Assembly: GCA_903832325.1 (NCBI GenBank)
Contig: CAILBC010000022.1
Location: 248,001-312,000 of the forward strand
Length of the DNA stretch: 64,000 nt
Direction of reading: 5' to 3'
Source: an uncultured Sphingomonadales bacterium
Lineage (GTDB): Bacteria > Pseudomonadota > Alphaproteobacteria > Sphingomonadales > Sphingomonadaceae
This document shows, piece by piece, positions 34,151-42,664 of the stretch. The notes under the pieces are model-generated. The model was not told the DNA's origin. It saw only the letters and a list, made by a program, of their open reading frames with translations, and ran no database searches. A program made the translations under genes and the position numbers. Position 1 is the first letter of the stretch, and every line of letters begins with the position of its first letter.

Positions 34151-35158
34151 TCAGTGGTGCGCAGGCGCGCGCGCACCGGGCACGGTGATCGTTACCGGCG
34201 CACCCTGGCGCAGGGCATCGTCGGGATCGGCCACGATCACCCGCACGCGATAGACCAGATCGCTGCGCAGCGCCTCGGTCTGCACCGTCTTGGGGGTGAA
34301 TTCGGCGGTGGGCGCGATCGATCCGATCGTGCCGTGATAGGCATGATCGTTGCCATCGGTGCGCACCGTTACCGCCATGCCCGGCGAAATCCGCGCCAGA
34401 TCGGGCTCTGGAATATAGGCGCGCACGCGCATCGGCCGGTCGATCGTCAGCGTCAGCACGGTTTCGCCGGGCTGGACAATCGCGCCGGGTTCGCGCGCGC
34501 GGGTCAGGATCGTGCCGCCATTGGGCGCGCGCAGCACCGTATCGCCCAGATCGGTGCGTGCCTTGGCCGCCTGCGCCAGCGCCTGGTCGTGCGTGGCCAC
34601 GGCCGAGGCGATGTCTTCATGGCGATAGCCGGCGCGTTGCAAGGACAGCGCGGCCTGCGCCGCGGTCACTTGCGCCTGGGCCGAACGATACTTTGCCGCA
34701 GTGCTGTCAAACAGCGCCTGGCTGACCGCACCGCTTTTCACGAGGTCGGCGCGGCGGTCGAAATCCTCTTTCGCGGCGGCAAGGCCGGCCTGCGCATCGG
34801 CCAGCTTTGCCTCGGCCTGCGCGATGTCCTGCGGGCGGTTGCCGCTGCGCCGCTTGTCCACTTCGGCCCCGGCCACGGCCACTTGCGCCTCTGCCGCGGC
34901 CAACTGGTCGTGCAGCGGGGTGGTATCGAGGCTGGCCAGCACCGTGCCCGGCGCGACATGCGCACCTTCATCAAACGGGATCGCGGCGATGCGCCCGGCC
35001 ACGCGAAAGCCCAGATCGACCTGCCGGATATCGACATTGCCATGCATCGTCAGCACCCCGCCGGTGCCCGCCGCCCACAGGCCAAAGCCGCGCGTGGCAG
35101 TGCCGGCCACCAGCAACGCGGCCAGCGCCGCAAATCCCGCGATCCGACGGCGTATCAT
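34151..35158 (-). CDS. HlyD-family periplasmic adaptor (YbhG-like)
   Basis: The 335-residue membrane-fusion protein has one N-terminal signal-anchor helix (about 5-30), then GNVDIRQVDLGFRVAGRIAAI, the lipoyl-like half motif. A coiled-coil hairpin follows (about 85-210, with repeated AEAQVAVAGAEV and AQAQVTAAQAAL). The second lipoyl half LRAPNGGTILTRAREPGAIV and a beta-barrel domain come next. It links the inner-membrane ABC permeases to the NodT channel. Its start overlaps the TetR gene stop (ATGA). Confidence 0.92.
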   Translation of the reverse strand: MIRRRIAGFAALAALLVAGTATRGFGLWAAGTGGVLTMHGNVDIRQVDLGFRVAGRIAAIPFDEGAHVAPGTVLASLDTTPLHDQLAAAEAQVAVAGAEVDKRRSGNRPQDIAQAEAKLADAQAGLAAAKEDFDRRADLVKSGAVSQALFDSTAAKYRSAQAQVTAAQAALSLQRAGYRHEDIASAVATHDQALAQAAKARTDLGDTVLRAPNGGTILTRAREPGAIVQPGETVLTLTIDRPMRVRAYIPEPDLARISPGMAVTVRTDGNDHAYHGTIGSIAPTAEFTPKTVQTEALRSDLVYRVRVIVADPDDALRQGAPVTITVPGARAPAHH

Positions 35159-35826
35159 CCATGGTCCCCTGTCATGCGGCGGGATTCCGCCTCTATAACG
35201 TCAAGAATGGCATCAAGATTGGCGGCAATCGTGCGCACGATAATGGCAGTTTCGGCCGCCCCGATCCGTGCCCAGCCCATGCCCGCCATCACCGTGGCGC
35301 GCGCCACACGAAACACCAGCACCTGGCCAACCAGCGTGATCGCACGCACCCGCGCGCTGTGCCGATCGAGCCGATTGGCCGACACGCGCTGCACCAGGCC
35401 GCCCAGGCGGTCGAGCATGCTGCCCATCACCCCGTCATAAATGCGATCGAACGCTGCGGTGGGATCGGCCTGTTCCCGCACGATGAACCGCGCCATGGCC
35501 TCTGTCTGATCATGCAGCATGACCATCGCCATGCCGCCCAGCATCGCGTGGATCGCCGCGCGCGCATCGGCAATGCTGCCTTCGGCGCCACACAGCGCCG
35601 CGGCCCGTTCGATGGTCGGGGCGATCTGGCGGCGCATCTGCGCGGCAATGTGATCGGCGGTGGCAAGGTAGAGCCCCTCTTTCCCGCCGAAGTGATAGGT
35701 GATCGACGACATCGGCGTGCCCGCATCGCGCGCAATCGCCCGTGTGCTGGCGCCATCCAGCCCGTGCCGGCCGAAATGATCGACCGCAACATCGAGCAGG
35801 CGCGAATCGGTAGGGATCGAAGCCAT
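35155..35826 (-). CDS. TetR/AcrR-family regulator (CecR-like)
   Basis: The 223-residue product has an N-terminal TetR helix-turn-helix (residues about 7-53: LLDVAVDHFGRHGLDGAST, AIARDAGTPMSSITYHFGGK) and a C-terminal ligand domain resembling the DUF1956 group of CecR (YbiH). In E. coli cecR precedes ybhGFSR, and the same order is kept here with a NodT gene added at the end. It likely represses its own operon; the operator was not identified with confidence. Confidence 0.9.
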   Translation of the reverse strand: MASIPTDSRLLDVAVDHFGRHGLDGASTRAIARDAGTPMSSITYHFGGKEGLYLATADHIAAQMRRQIAPTIERAAALCGAEGSIADARAAIHAMLGGMAMVMLHDQTEAMARFIVREQADPTAAFDRIYDGVMGSMLDRLGGLVQRVSANRLDRHSARVRAITLVGQVLVFRVARATVMAGMGWARIGAAETAIIVRTIAANLDAILDVIEAESRRMTGDHG

Positions 35827-35944
35827 CGCCAGCAGTCTTGTTCATTCGAACGAATTAGGCAAGGCGCATCTTTTGCCCGCCATGATTCGGTCGCGGCCGG
35901 CATTCTGCCAGGCGCTCCACCGCGAGAATGCTGCTTGACTTTGA

Positions 35945-35960
35945 GTTAGCATGCGCTAAC
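35945..35960. promoter_or_regulatory. inverted-repeat operator upstream of the TetR gene
   Basis: GTTAGC-ATGC-GCTAAC. It lies just downstream of TTGACT (35935-35940), so bound repressor would cover the promoter. A near copy (GTTAGC-AAAT-GCTTAC) lies at 36570-36585. Confidence 0.6.
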
Positions 35961-35969
35961 CCATGCATC

Positions 35970-36554
35970 ATGAAACCTACGGCGCTACCCTTTTTCGTAT
36001 CGACAGACGATCCTCCTGCCAAGCAGGCGATCCTGCTGGGCGCGATGGACCTGTTTGCCACGCGCGGGGTCGACGGGGTGACGGTGCGCGATATCGCGGC
36101 GCGGTCAGGTTATACCAACCCGGCGCTGTTCAAACATTTTGCCACCAAGGACGATCTGGCGCGCAGCCTGTTCGAAGCCTGCTACCGGCGGCTGGCGGCG
36201 GCGCTCGCCATGCCCGGCGCCGATCTGCGCGCCGTGGTGACCGCAGCGCTGGCCCTGATCGAAACCGCGCCCGATGCGGTGCATTTCACGCTGGAAAACC
36301 TGCGTCGGTTCTGGCGCGACATGCCCGACGATCTGCGCGCGCAAGGGTTGCCCGGGGCGATGCGCCGGCGGATCGAACAGGCGCAGGGGCAAGGCAGCGT
36401 GCGCGCCGATATCGACCCCGCGCTGGCGGGATCGCTGGTCCTTGGCATGCTCGCCCAGATCGCGCGCATGGCCCATTTCGCAGAATTGCCCGGCCCGGCG
36501 GGCACATTGGCGGACGCCGTCTTCGCCATGATCGACCGCGGCATAGGAGCGTAA
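35970..36554 (+). CDS. TetR/AcrR-family regulator
   Basis: The 194-residue product has a TetR HTH (about residues 20-63: AILLGAMDLFATRGVDGVTV, RDIAARSGYTNPALFKHFATK) and a variable C-terminal ligand domain. The start at 35970 follows the inverted-repeat operator by 9 bases, so the repressor probably controls itself. The downstream enoyl-reductase-like gene starts 4 bases after its stop and carries a second, weaker copy of the operator just inside its coding region. Confidence 0.9.
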   Translation: MKPTALPFFVSTDDPPAKQAILLGAMDLFATRGVDGVTVRDIAARSGYTNPALFKHFATKDDLARSLFEACYRRLAAALAMPGADLRAVVTAALALIETAPDAVHFTLENLRRFWRDMPDDLRAQGLPGAMRRRIEQAQGQGSVRADIDPALAGSLVLGMLAQIARMAHFAELPGPAGTLADAVFAMIDRGIGA

Positions 36555-36558
36555 AACC

Positions 36559-37665
36559 ATGCCTGATGAGTTAGCAAATGCTTACCCCGCCCTGACTGCC
36601 GGGCAGCCCTGGGCGTTGTTTGGCGCAACCGGGGTGACCGGCCGCCTGGTGCTCGAACGCGCACTGGCGCGGGGGCATCGCCCGCGCCTGATCGGCCGTG
36701 ACCGCACCCGGCTTGCCGCGCTGGCATCCGGCCACGGGCTGGAGGTGATCGAGGCGCAACTGGACGATCGGCAGCTGGACGGTAGTGAGGGCCTGATCGC
36801 GGCCCTGGCCGATCAGCGGCTGGTGCTCAACGTGGCCGGGCCTTTCGCGCGCACCGCCGCGCCGCTGATCGCGGCGGCGCTGGCGGCAGGGGTAGACTAT
36901 GTCGATTGCAATGGTGAGCTGCCCGCGCTCGAACAGCTGCTGGCAATGGACCAGGCCGCGCGCGCGGCGGGCGTTGCGCTGGTCGGCGCGGCGGGGTTTG
37001 GCGTTGCCGCCAGCGACGGGCTGGCGCTGCAAGTGTCGCAGGCGCTGGGCGGGGCGGACTGGCTGCGCGTGGGGGTGGCCGCCGATTCGGCGTTCAGTTC
37101 GCCCGCTGTCGGGGAAAGCACGCTGGCCATCCTGGCCGGTGGCGGGCGCGAAATCGCCGGCGGGGCGCTGGTGTCGCGGCGACTGGCGCGCCGGCGCTGG
37201 CGCGGGGCCGGCGCGGCGGCGCCGGCCTTTGCCAGTGCGCCCCTCGCCGAGCTGGCCGCGGTGCGGCATGTCACCGGGGTCCGTGATTGCGTTGCCGGGG
37301 TGCCGATGCCCGCGGCCCAGGCCATTCCGCTGTCGCTGATCGCGCCCCTGCTGCCCTGGCTGTTGCGCCTGCCCCCGGTGCGTCGGGCGATGGCGGGCGC
37401 CGGTGGCCACGCTGGCGCGGCCGGGCCCGGCCACACCCACACATCGCGCGTGTGGGTAGAAGGCGGTCGCGGCGCGCAGCGGGCGACCGGCCTGCTGGAA
37501 GGGGGCGAAGGCTATGCCCTGGCCGCAGACATCGCGGTGCGCGCGGTCGAGGCAATGCTGGCGGGCCCGGTTGCGCGCGGCGCGCACACCCCGGCGTCGG
37601 CCTTTGGCGCCGGCTTTGTCGGAACGGCAGACGGCGTGCGCATCAGCATCACCGCCGCACCATAA
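36559..37665 (+). CDS. saccharopine-dehydrogenase-like NAD(P)-binding protein (trans-acting enoyl reductase type)
   Basis: The 368-residue product has a Rossmann NAD(P) site near the N-terminus (WALFGATGVTGRLVLERALA) followed by LVLNVAGPFARTAAPLI and GVDYVDCNGELPALEQLL, the hallmarks of the saccharopine dehydrogenase / trans-acting enoyl reductase family. Family members reduce enoyl groups in polyketide or lipid synthesis, or act on unknown substrates. The substrate here is unknown. It is cotranscribed with the TetR gene; the stop is 7 bp from the convergent TetR gene. Confidence 0.82.
   Translation: MPDELANAYPALTAGQPWALFGATGVTGRLVLERALARGHRPRLIGRDRTRLAALASGHGLEVIEAQLDDRQLDGSEGLIAALADQRLVLNVAGPFARTAAPLIAAALAAGVDYVDCNGELPALEQLLAMDQAARAAGVALVGAAGFGVAASDGLALQVSQALGGADWLRVGVAADSAFSSPAVGESTLAILAGGGREIAGGALVSRRLARRRWRGAGAAAPAFASAPLAELAAVRHVTGVRDCVAGVPMPAAQAIPLSLIAPLLPWLLRLPPVRRAMAGAGGHAGAAGPGHTHTSRVWVEGGRGAQRATGLLEGGEGYALAADIAVRAVEAMLAGPVARGAHTPASAFGAGFVGTADGVRISITAAP
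36570..36585. promoter_or_regulatory. second, imperfect operator copy inside the coding start
   Basis: GTTAGC-AAAT-GCTTAC, with the same flanking GA as the upstream site (gagttagc in both). It lies at codons 4-9 of the enoyl-reductase-like gene. Confidence 0.4.
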
Positions 37666-37672
37666 TGCCGGG

Positions 37673-38353
37673 TCAGGCGGCGGGCAAAGGTTCCGGCGCC
37701 ACCCCGGCATCGACCACACGGCGGCTTTCGACCAGGGCGTGGCCCATGTCGAGCACCGCGCGGATCAACCGTTCGCGTTCGGCCCAGGGAAAAAACGGCT
37801 TTCCGATCAACAGCGAGGTAAGCCCGTGGACCGAGGCCCAGACCGCCTGCGCGATCACCACGACTTCGTCATCATCGCGCCCGCACATTTGCACGATCGG
37901 CCCGCGCAAGGCGGAAAACGCGCGCAGGCCCGCAGCCAGCCCGGGGTCGGTCGCGGCAAAATCGAACGCGCCGCCTTCGAACACCATCCCCGGCGGGCAA
38001 TAGTCGACGCGCGTGGGCATGAACGCGATGCGGTACATGTCCGGGTGTTCCAGCCCGAATTCGATATAGGCGCGGCCCAGCAGGTCGATCTGCTGGCGCG
38101 GGTCCGACTCTTTGGCCAGCATCGCGGCAAACCGCGCCTCAAGCGCGGCAAAGGCGCGCACGCACAATTCGTCGGCGATCGCATCGGCCGAAGGGAAATG
38201 GGCATAAAGCGAAGGCTGCGAAATGCCCACCGCCTCGGCAATCTGGCGCGTGGTCACATTGCCGGCGCCCCGTTCGGCAAAGAGGCGCAGCGCAGCATTC
38301 AGGATCTGTTCGCGGCGTTCGCCAGGGGGCGGGCGCCTGATCGGTGCAACCAT
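37673..38353 (-). CDS. TetR/AcrR-family regulator of the RND pump
   Basis: The 226-residue product has a TetR HTH at residues about 15-58 (QILNAALRLFAERGAGNVTT, RQIAEAVGISQPSLYAHFPS) and a WHG-like C-terminal domain. It is divergent from the RND operon. The 115-bp region between them contains three 15-bp operator-like sequences, so it most likely represses both its own gene and the pump. The start at 38353 keeps a typical short N-terminus. Confidence 0.92.
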   Translation of the reverse strand: MVAPIRRPPPGERREQILNAALRLFAERGAGNVTTRQIAEAVGISQPSLYAHFPSADAIADELCVRAFAALEARFAAMLAKESDPRQQIDLLGRAYIEFGLEHPDMYRIAFMPTRVDYCPPGMVFEGGAFDFAATDPGLAAGLRAFSALRGPIVQMCGRDDDEVVVIAQAVWASVHGLTSLLIGKPFFPWAERERLIRAVLDMGHALVESRRVVDAGVAPEPLPAA

Positions 38354-38388
38354 GACGGTTCTGTTGCGCAGATCGGCGCAATCGTCAA

Positions 38389-38445
38389 CCAATCAGTGAT
38401 AGGAAATGCTTGCCAACCTATCACTGATTGGCTATCACCGATAGG
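38389..38445. promoter_or_regulatory. three 15-bp operators between tetR and the RND operon
   Basis: Sites: CCAATCAGTGATAGG (38389-38403), CCTATCACTGATTGG (38417-38431, the exact inverse of the first) and GCTATCACCGATAGG (38431-38445). Each is a near-palindrome of the form (C/T)(A/T)ATCA-N-(T/C)GAT(A/T)GG. The first two also form a perfect 15-bp inverted repeat. Confidence 0.75.
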
Positions 38446-38468
38446 AACAGCTTCCGAGGATACCCCCC

Positions 38469-39578
38469 ATGACCACCCCCCGCTTGCTATCCGGCCGCCT
38501 GCTATCCGGCCGCCTGCTTTTCATCGCCTCGTTTGCCACCCTGGCCGCTTGCGGCGCCGGCGTGATCGGGCTGACGCTGGCGCGGGCGCATCCGGCCATG
38601 GCCGGCACAGCCGCCCCGCCGCTGGCGGTGCGCGCAGTCACTGTTGCCGCCAATGGCCCGGCCGATACGGCCGACGAGCGGCGCTTTGCCGCCACGATCC
38701 GGTTTGACCGCGAGGCGACACTGTCATTCCGCGTGGCCGGACGGATCACCAGCCTGTCGCTGCGCCCGGGCGACCGGGTGGCGCCGGGCGCGCTGGTCGC
38801 GGCGATCGAGCCCACTGCCTATGCCGCGGCCGCAGCGATGCGCGCCGCCGATGCCGAACGCAGCGCACGCGATGCGGCGCGCATCGGCGCCCTGGTCAAA
38901 GATGGCGCCACCAGCCCCGCCGCCGCCGCCGATGCGCGCGATGCCGCGCGTGGCAGCGCGGCCGGGTTGGCCGCCGCGCGCTATGATCTGGCCTCCACCC
39001 GACTGCGGGCGCCCTTTGCCGCGCTGGTGCTCGCGCGCGGTGCCGAAACCGGCGAAACCGTGGCCGCGGGCGCGCCGGTGCTGCGCGTGGCCGATCGCAC
39101 ATCGCCGCTGCTGGCCGTCGCCGATGTGCCCGCAGACCTGGCCGCGCATCTGGCGCGCGGCACCACGGCGCATGTCTGGCCCACCGGCGCAACCGCGCCG
39201 CTGACAGCGCGCGTGTGGCGGATTGCCGGCGCGGCCGATGCGCGCAGCGGGCTGGTCGCGGTGGACGTGCGGCTGGATGCACCCATGGCGCTCGCCAGCG
39301 GCAGCCCGGCCGCCGTGGCCTTTGCCGCGCCCGCCGATCGGGCGCCGGCACAGGCCATTCAGCGCATCCCGGCCGAGGCGCTGATCGATGCCGGCGCCAA
39401 CAGCGCCGATGTATGGCTGATCGACAGCGCCGGGCGCGCGCGGCGCCATGGCTTGCGCTTTTTCGGGTTTGACGATCGCGATGCGCTGGTCGGCGGCCTG
39501 CCCGCCGGCGCGCGGGTGATCACCACCGGCGCCGGCTTCGTTGCCGAAGGCCAGACCGTTGCGGTGATCGGCGCATGA
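38469..39578 (+). CDS. RND efflux periplasmic adaptor
   Basis: The 369-residue membrane-fusion protein has an N-terminal signal-type segment with a lipobox-like AAC (LLFIASFATLAAC, Cys near residue 27). A first lipoyl half (FRVAGRITSLSLRPGDRVAP), an alpha hairpin rich in Ala, a second lipoyl half (STRLRAPFAALVLARGAETG) and beta-barrel/proximal domains ending GAGFVAEGQTVAVIGA follow. The N-terminus includes the tandem LLSGRLLSGRLL from a 15-bp duplication. It overlaps the pump gene by 4 bases. Confidence 0.93.
   Translation: MTTPRLLSGRLLSGRLLFIASFATLAACGAGVIGLTLARAHPAMAGTAAPPLAVRAVTVAANGPADTADERRFAATIRFDREATLSFRVAGRITSLSLRPGDRVAPGALVAAIEPTAYAAAAAMRAADAERSARDAARIGALVKDGATSPAAAADARDAARGSAAGLAAARYDLASTRLRAPFAALVLARGAETGETVAAGAPVLRVADRTSPLLAVADVPADLAAHLARGTTAHVWPTGATAPLTARVWRIAGAADARSGLVAVDVRLDAPMALASGSPAAVAFAAPADRAPAQAIQRIPAEALIDAGANSADVWLIDSAGRARRHGLRFFGFDDRDALVGGLPAGARVITTGAGFVAEGQTVAVIGA
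38481..38510 (+). repeat. 15-bp tandem repeat x2 at the RND adaptor N-terminus
   Basis: cgcttgctatccggc and cgcctgctatccggc, followed by a partial third copy. In frame, encoding RLLSG-RLLSG-RLL in the signal segment. Confidence 0.93.
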
Positions 39579-42500
39579 CCCGCATCATCGCCTTTGCCGT
39601 CGGCCGCTGGCAGTTTTCGCTGCTCGCCACGATGCTGGTCACTGCGCTTGGCGTGCTGACTTTCGTCACCATGCCGCAGACCGAAGATCCGCAACTGACT
39701 TTTCCGCTCTATATCGTCACCGCCGTGCTGCCCGGGGCCAATCCGCGCGATGTGGAACAGCAGGTGACCAAGCCGATCGAGGATGCGCTGGCCGGGCTCG
39801 ATGCCTTGCGCGAAGTGCGCTCGGTCAGCGGCGATGGCGTGGTGGTGGTCCAGGGCGAATATCTGTGGGGCACCGATTCCGATCGCAAATATGATGAAGT
39901 GGTGCGCGAAGTGAACGCGCTGCGGTCGCGCCTGCCTGCGGGCATCGCCCGGCTGGAAGTGGAACGCGCGCGCCCCAGCAATGTGCCCGTGGCGCAGATC
40001 GCACTGACCAGCGACATCCTGCCAATGCGCGCGCTGGACAAACTGGCGCGCGATCTGCGCGACAGGTTTGCCCGCATTCCCGGCATCCGCATTGCCGAAG
40101 TGTTCGGTGCGCCGCGCAATGAAGTGGCCGTGGCGATCGACAGCACGCGGCTGGCCGCGCTCGGGCTGGCGCCGGGCGCGGTGGTCGATGCCTTGCGCGC
40201 GGCCGGGGTCGACAGCCCGATCGGATCGGTCAATGCCGGCGATCGGCGGTTCAGCCTGCGCTATGCCGGGGCCTTTCCCGATGCGGCGGCCGTGGCCGCG
40301 GTGCCGCTGCCCGTGCCGGGCGGCCGCATGCTGACCGTGGGCGATGTCGCCCAGGTCCGCTGGGACAGCGCCGAGCCCACGCATGTCGTGCGGTTCAACG
40401 GCCATCGCGCGCTGCTGGTCACGGCATCGCAGGGCGATCATCAGGATATCGGCACGCTGACCGCGCGGATCGATGCAGAAACCGCACGATTCCGGCAGAC
40501 TCTGCCCGGCAGCGTGCATCTTGACACCGGCTTTGCCCAGGCCGGCAATGTCCACCACCGCATGGCGCTGCTGGCGCGCGATTTCCTGCTGGCGTTCATC
40601 ATTGTCGGGATCACGCTGCTGCCGCTGGGCTGGCGCGCGGCGGGGGTGGTGATGATCGCCATTCCGGTATCGTTGCTGATCGGCGTGCTAGTGCTGCAGG
40701 TGGCGGGGTTCAACATCAACCAGCTATCGGTGGCGGGCTTTGTCCTGTCGCTGGGGCTGCTGGTCGATGATGCCATCGTGGTGATCGAAAACGTGTCGCG
40801 CTGGCTGCGCGACGGGGCCAGCCGCACCACCGCGGCCATCGCCGGCACCAGCCAGATCGCACTGGCCGTGCTGGGCTGCACCGCCTGCCTGATGTTTGCC
40901 TTTTTGCCACTGATCGCGCTGCCCGAAGGATCGGGCGCGTTCATCCGGTCGATGCCGGTGGCGGTGCTGGGAACGGTGGGCGGATCGCTGATCGTGGCGC
41001 TGACGCTGATTCCGTTTGTCGCCAGCCGAATCCTGCCGCGCGACGCCGATCCCGAAGGCAACCGCATGCTGCGCGCGCTGCATGGCGGGATCGAGCGCGT
41101 CTATAGCCCGCTGCTGCACCGCGCGCTCGATCGGCCGTGGCGCGCGCTGGGGGTAATCGCGCTGATCGCGCTTTTGGCGTTGCCGCTGGCGGGCGCCATC
41201 GGCAGCAGCCTGTTCCCCCCTGCCGATCTGCCGCAATTCATCGTTCGCGTGGAAATGCCGCGCGGCACCGCGCTGGCCGCAACCGACCGTGTGGTCCACG
41301 CCGTGGCGGCGCGCCTGACGCGCGAACCGTCGATTGCCTGGACCATCGAAAACAGCGGCCGGGGCAATCCTCAGATCTATTACAACAACCCCGCATCGGC
41401 CGAAGACCCCGCGCTGGGCGAAGTGGCCGCCTCGTTTCAGCGTTGGGATGCGCGCACGTCGCCCGGCGTGCTCGCCCGGTTGCGCGCCGATTTCGCGCAG
41501 ATCCCCGGCGCGCGGATCAAGGTGATCGAATTCGTCCAGGGCCCGCAAGTGGAAGCGCCAGTGGCGCTGCGCATCGTCGGGCCGGATCTGGCGGTGCTGG
41601 CGCGGCTGGCCGATGCGGGCGAAACCGCGCTGCGCGCGATGCCCGAATTGCGCGATGTGGCCAATCCGCTGCGTGCCACACGCACCGATGTGCGGCTGGA
41701 TGTGGACGAGGCGCGCGCCCGCGCCCTGGCCGTGGCCCCCGGCGCACTGCGCCAGGCGGTGCAATTGGCAATAGGCGGCGCCACCCCGGCCATCGTGCGC
41801 GATGCCGATGGCGATCAATACCCGGTGACCGTGCGCCTGCCGATGCAGGGGCGGCGCGAAATCGCCGCGCTCGACCGCATTTTTGTCCCCACGTTGACCG
41901 GGGGCAGCGTGCCGCTGTCATCGCTGGCGCGCGTTACGCTCGACAGCGGGCCCGGATCGATCCAGCGCCACCAGCGCGAACGCGCCGTCACGCTCACCGC
42001 TTATGTGGCAAAGGGTGTGCTGGTCGGTCGCGCCACGGCCGATGCGGTCGCCCGGCTGAACGCGGCGGTGCCGTTGCCCCCGGGATACCGGCTCGACATT
42101 GCCGGCGAAGCGGAAACCTCGGCGCGCAGCTTTGGCGGGCTGCTGCCGGCGATCGTGATTGCCACGGTGGGCATCCTGGCAGTGCTGGTGCTGGAATTCG
42201 GCAGCTTCCGCAATGTGCTGGCGGTGGCAACGGTGGTGCCGCTGGGCATTTTCGGCGCGCTGCTGGCGCTATGGCTGACGGGTAACAGCCTGTCGTTCAC
42301 GGCGGCGGTCGGCATGATCGCGCTGGTCGGGATCGAGATCAAGAATTCGATCCTGCTGGTCGATTTCACCGAGCAACTGCGGCGGGACGGGGTTCCGGTG
42401 CGCGAAGCAGTGGAGCGCGCGGGCGAAACGCGGTTCCTGCCCGTGCTGCTGACCTCGATCACCGCAATCGGCGGGCTGCTGCCGCTGGCGGTCGAAGGCA

Positions 42501-42664
42501 GCGGGCTCTATTCGCCCATGGCCATCACCATGATCGGCGGGTTGATCACCTCGACCCTGCTCGCACGGATCGCCACCCCGGCGCTCTATCTGCTGCTGGC
42601 GCGTCCCGCCCCGCAGGGTGATGAACCCGGCACGCACCCCCTTGCCGCGGGAGTTCCGGCATGA
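39575..42664 (+). CDS. RND-family efflux pump, inner-membrane transporter
   Basis: The 1029-residue protein has the AcrB/HAE-type layout of 12 helices with two large periplasmic loops. Conserved blocks include FVTMPQTEDPQLTFP near the N-terminus, ANPRDVEQQVTKPIEDALAG, VLSLGLLVDDAIVVIENV with the proton-relay Asp pair in helix 4, and GMIALVGIEIKNSILLVDF near the end. It exports drugs or solvents using the proton gradient. Its own adaptor and NodT channel flank it with 4-base overlaps. The substrate is unknown. Confidence 0.95.
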   Translation: MTRIIAFAVGRWQFSLLATMLVTALGVLTFVTMPQTEDPQLTFPLYIVTAVLPGANPRDVEQQVTKPIEDALAGLDALREVRSVSGDGVVVVQGEYLWGTDSDRKYDEVVREVNALRSRLPAGIARLEVERARPSNVPVAQIALTSDILPMRALDKLARDLRDRFARIPGIRIAEVFGAPRNEVAVAIDSTRLAALGLAPGAVVDALRAAGVDSPIGSVNAGDRRFSLRYAGAFPDAAAVAAVPLPVPGGRMLTVGDVAQVRWDSAEPTHVVRFNGHRALLVTASQGDHQDIGTLTARIDAETARFRQTLPGSVHLDTGFAQAGNVHHRMALLARDFLLAFIIVGITLLPLGWRAAGVVMIAIPVSLLIGVLVLQVAGFNINQLSVAGFVLSLGLLVDDAIVVIENVSRWLRDGASRTTAAIAGTSQIALAVLGCTACLMFAFLPLIALPEGSGAFIRSMPVAVLGTVGGSLIVALTLIPFVASRILPRDADPEGNRMLRALHGGIERVYSPLLHRALDRPWRALGVIALIALLALPLAGAIGSSLFPPADLPQFIVRVEMPRGTALAATDRVVHAVAARLTREPSIAWTIENSGRGNPQIYYNNPASAEDPALGEVAASFQRWDARTSPGVLARLRADFAQIPGARIKVIEFVQGPQVEAPVALRIVGPDLAVLARLADAGETALRAMPELRDVANPLRATRTDVRLDVDEARARALAVAPGALRQAVQLAIGGATPAIVRDADGDQYPVTVRLPMQGRREIAALDRIFVPTLTGGSVPLSSLARVTLDSGPGSIQRHQRERAVTLTAYVAKGVLVGRATADAVARLNAAVPLPPGYRLDIAGEAETSARSFGGLLPAIVIATVGILAVLVLEFGSFRNVLAVATVVPLGIFGALLALWLTGNSLSFTAAVGMIALVGIEIKNSILLVDFTEQLRRDGVPVREAVERAGETRFLPVLLTSITAIGGLLPLAVEGSGLYSPMAITMIGGLITSTLLARIATPALYLLLARPAPQGDEPGTHPLAAGVPA

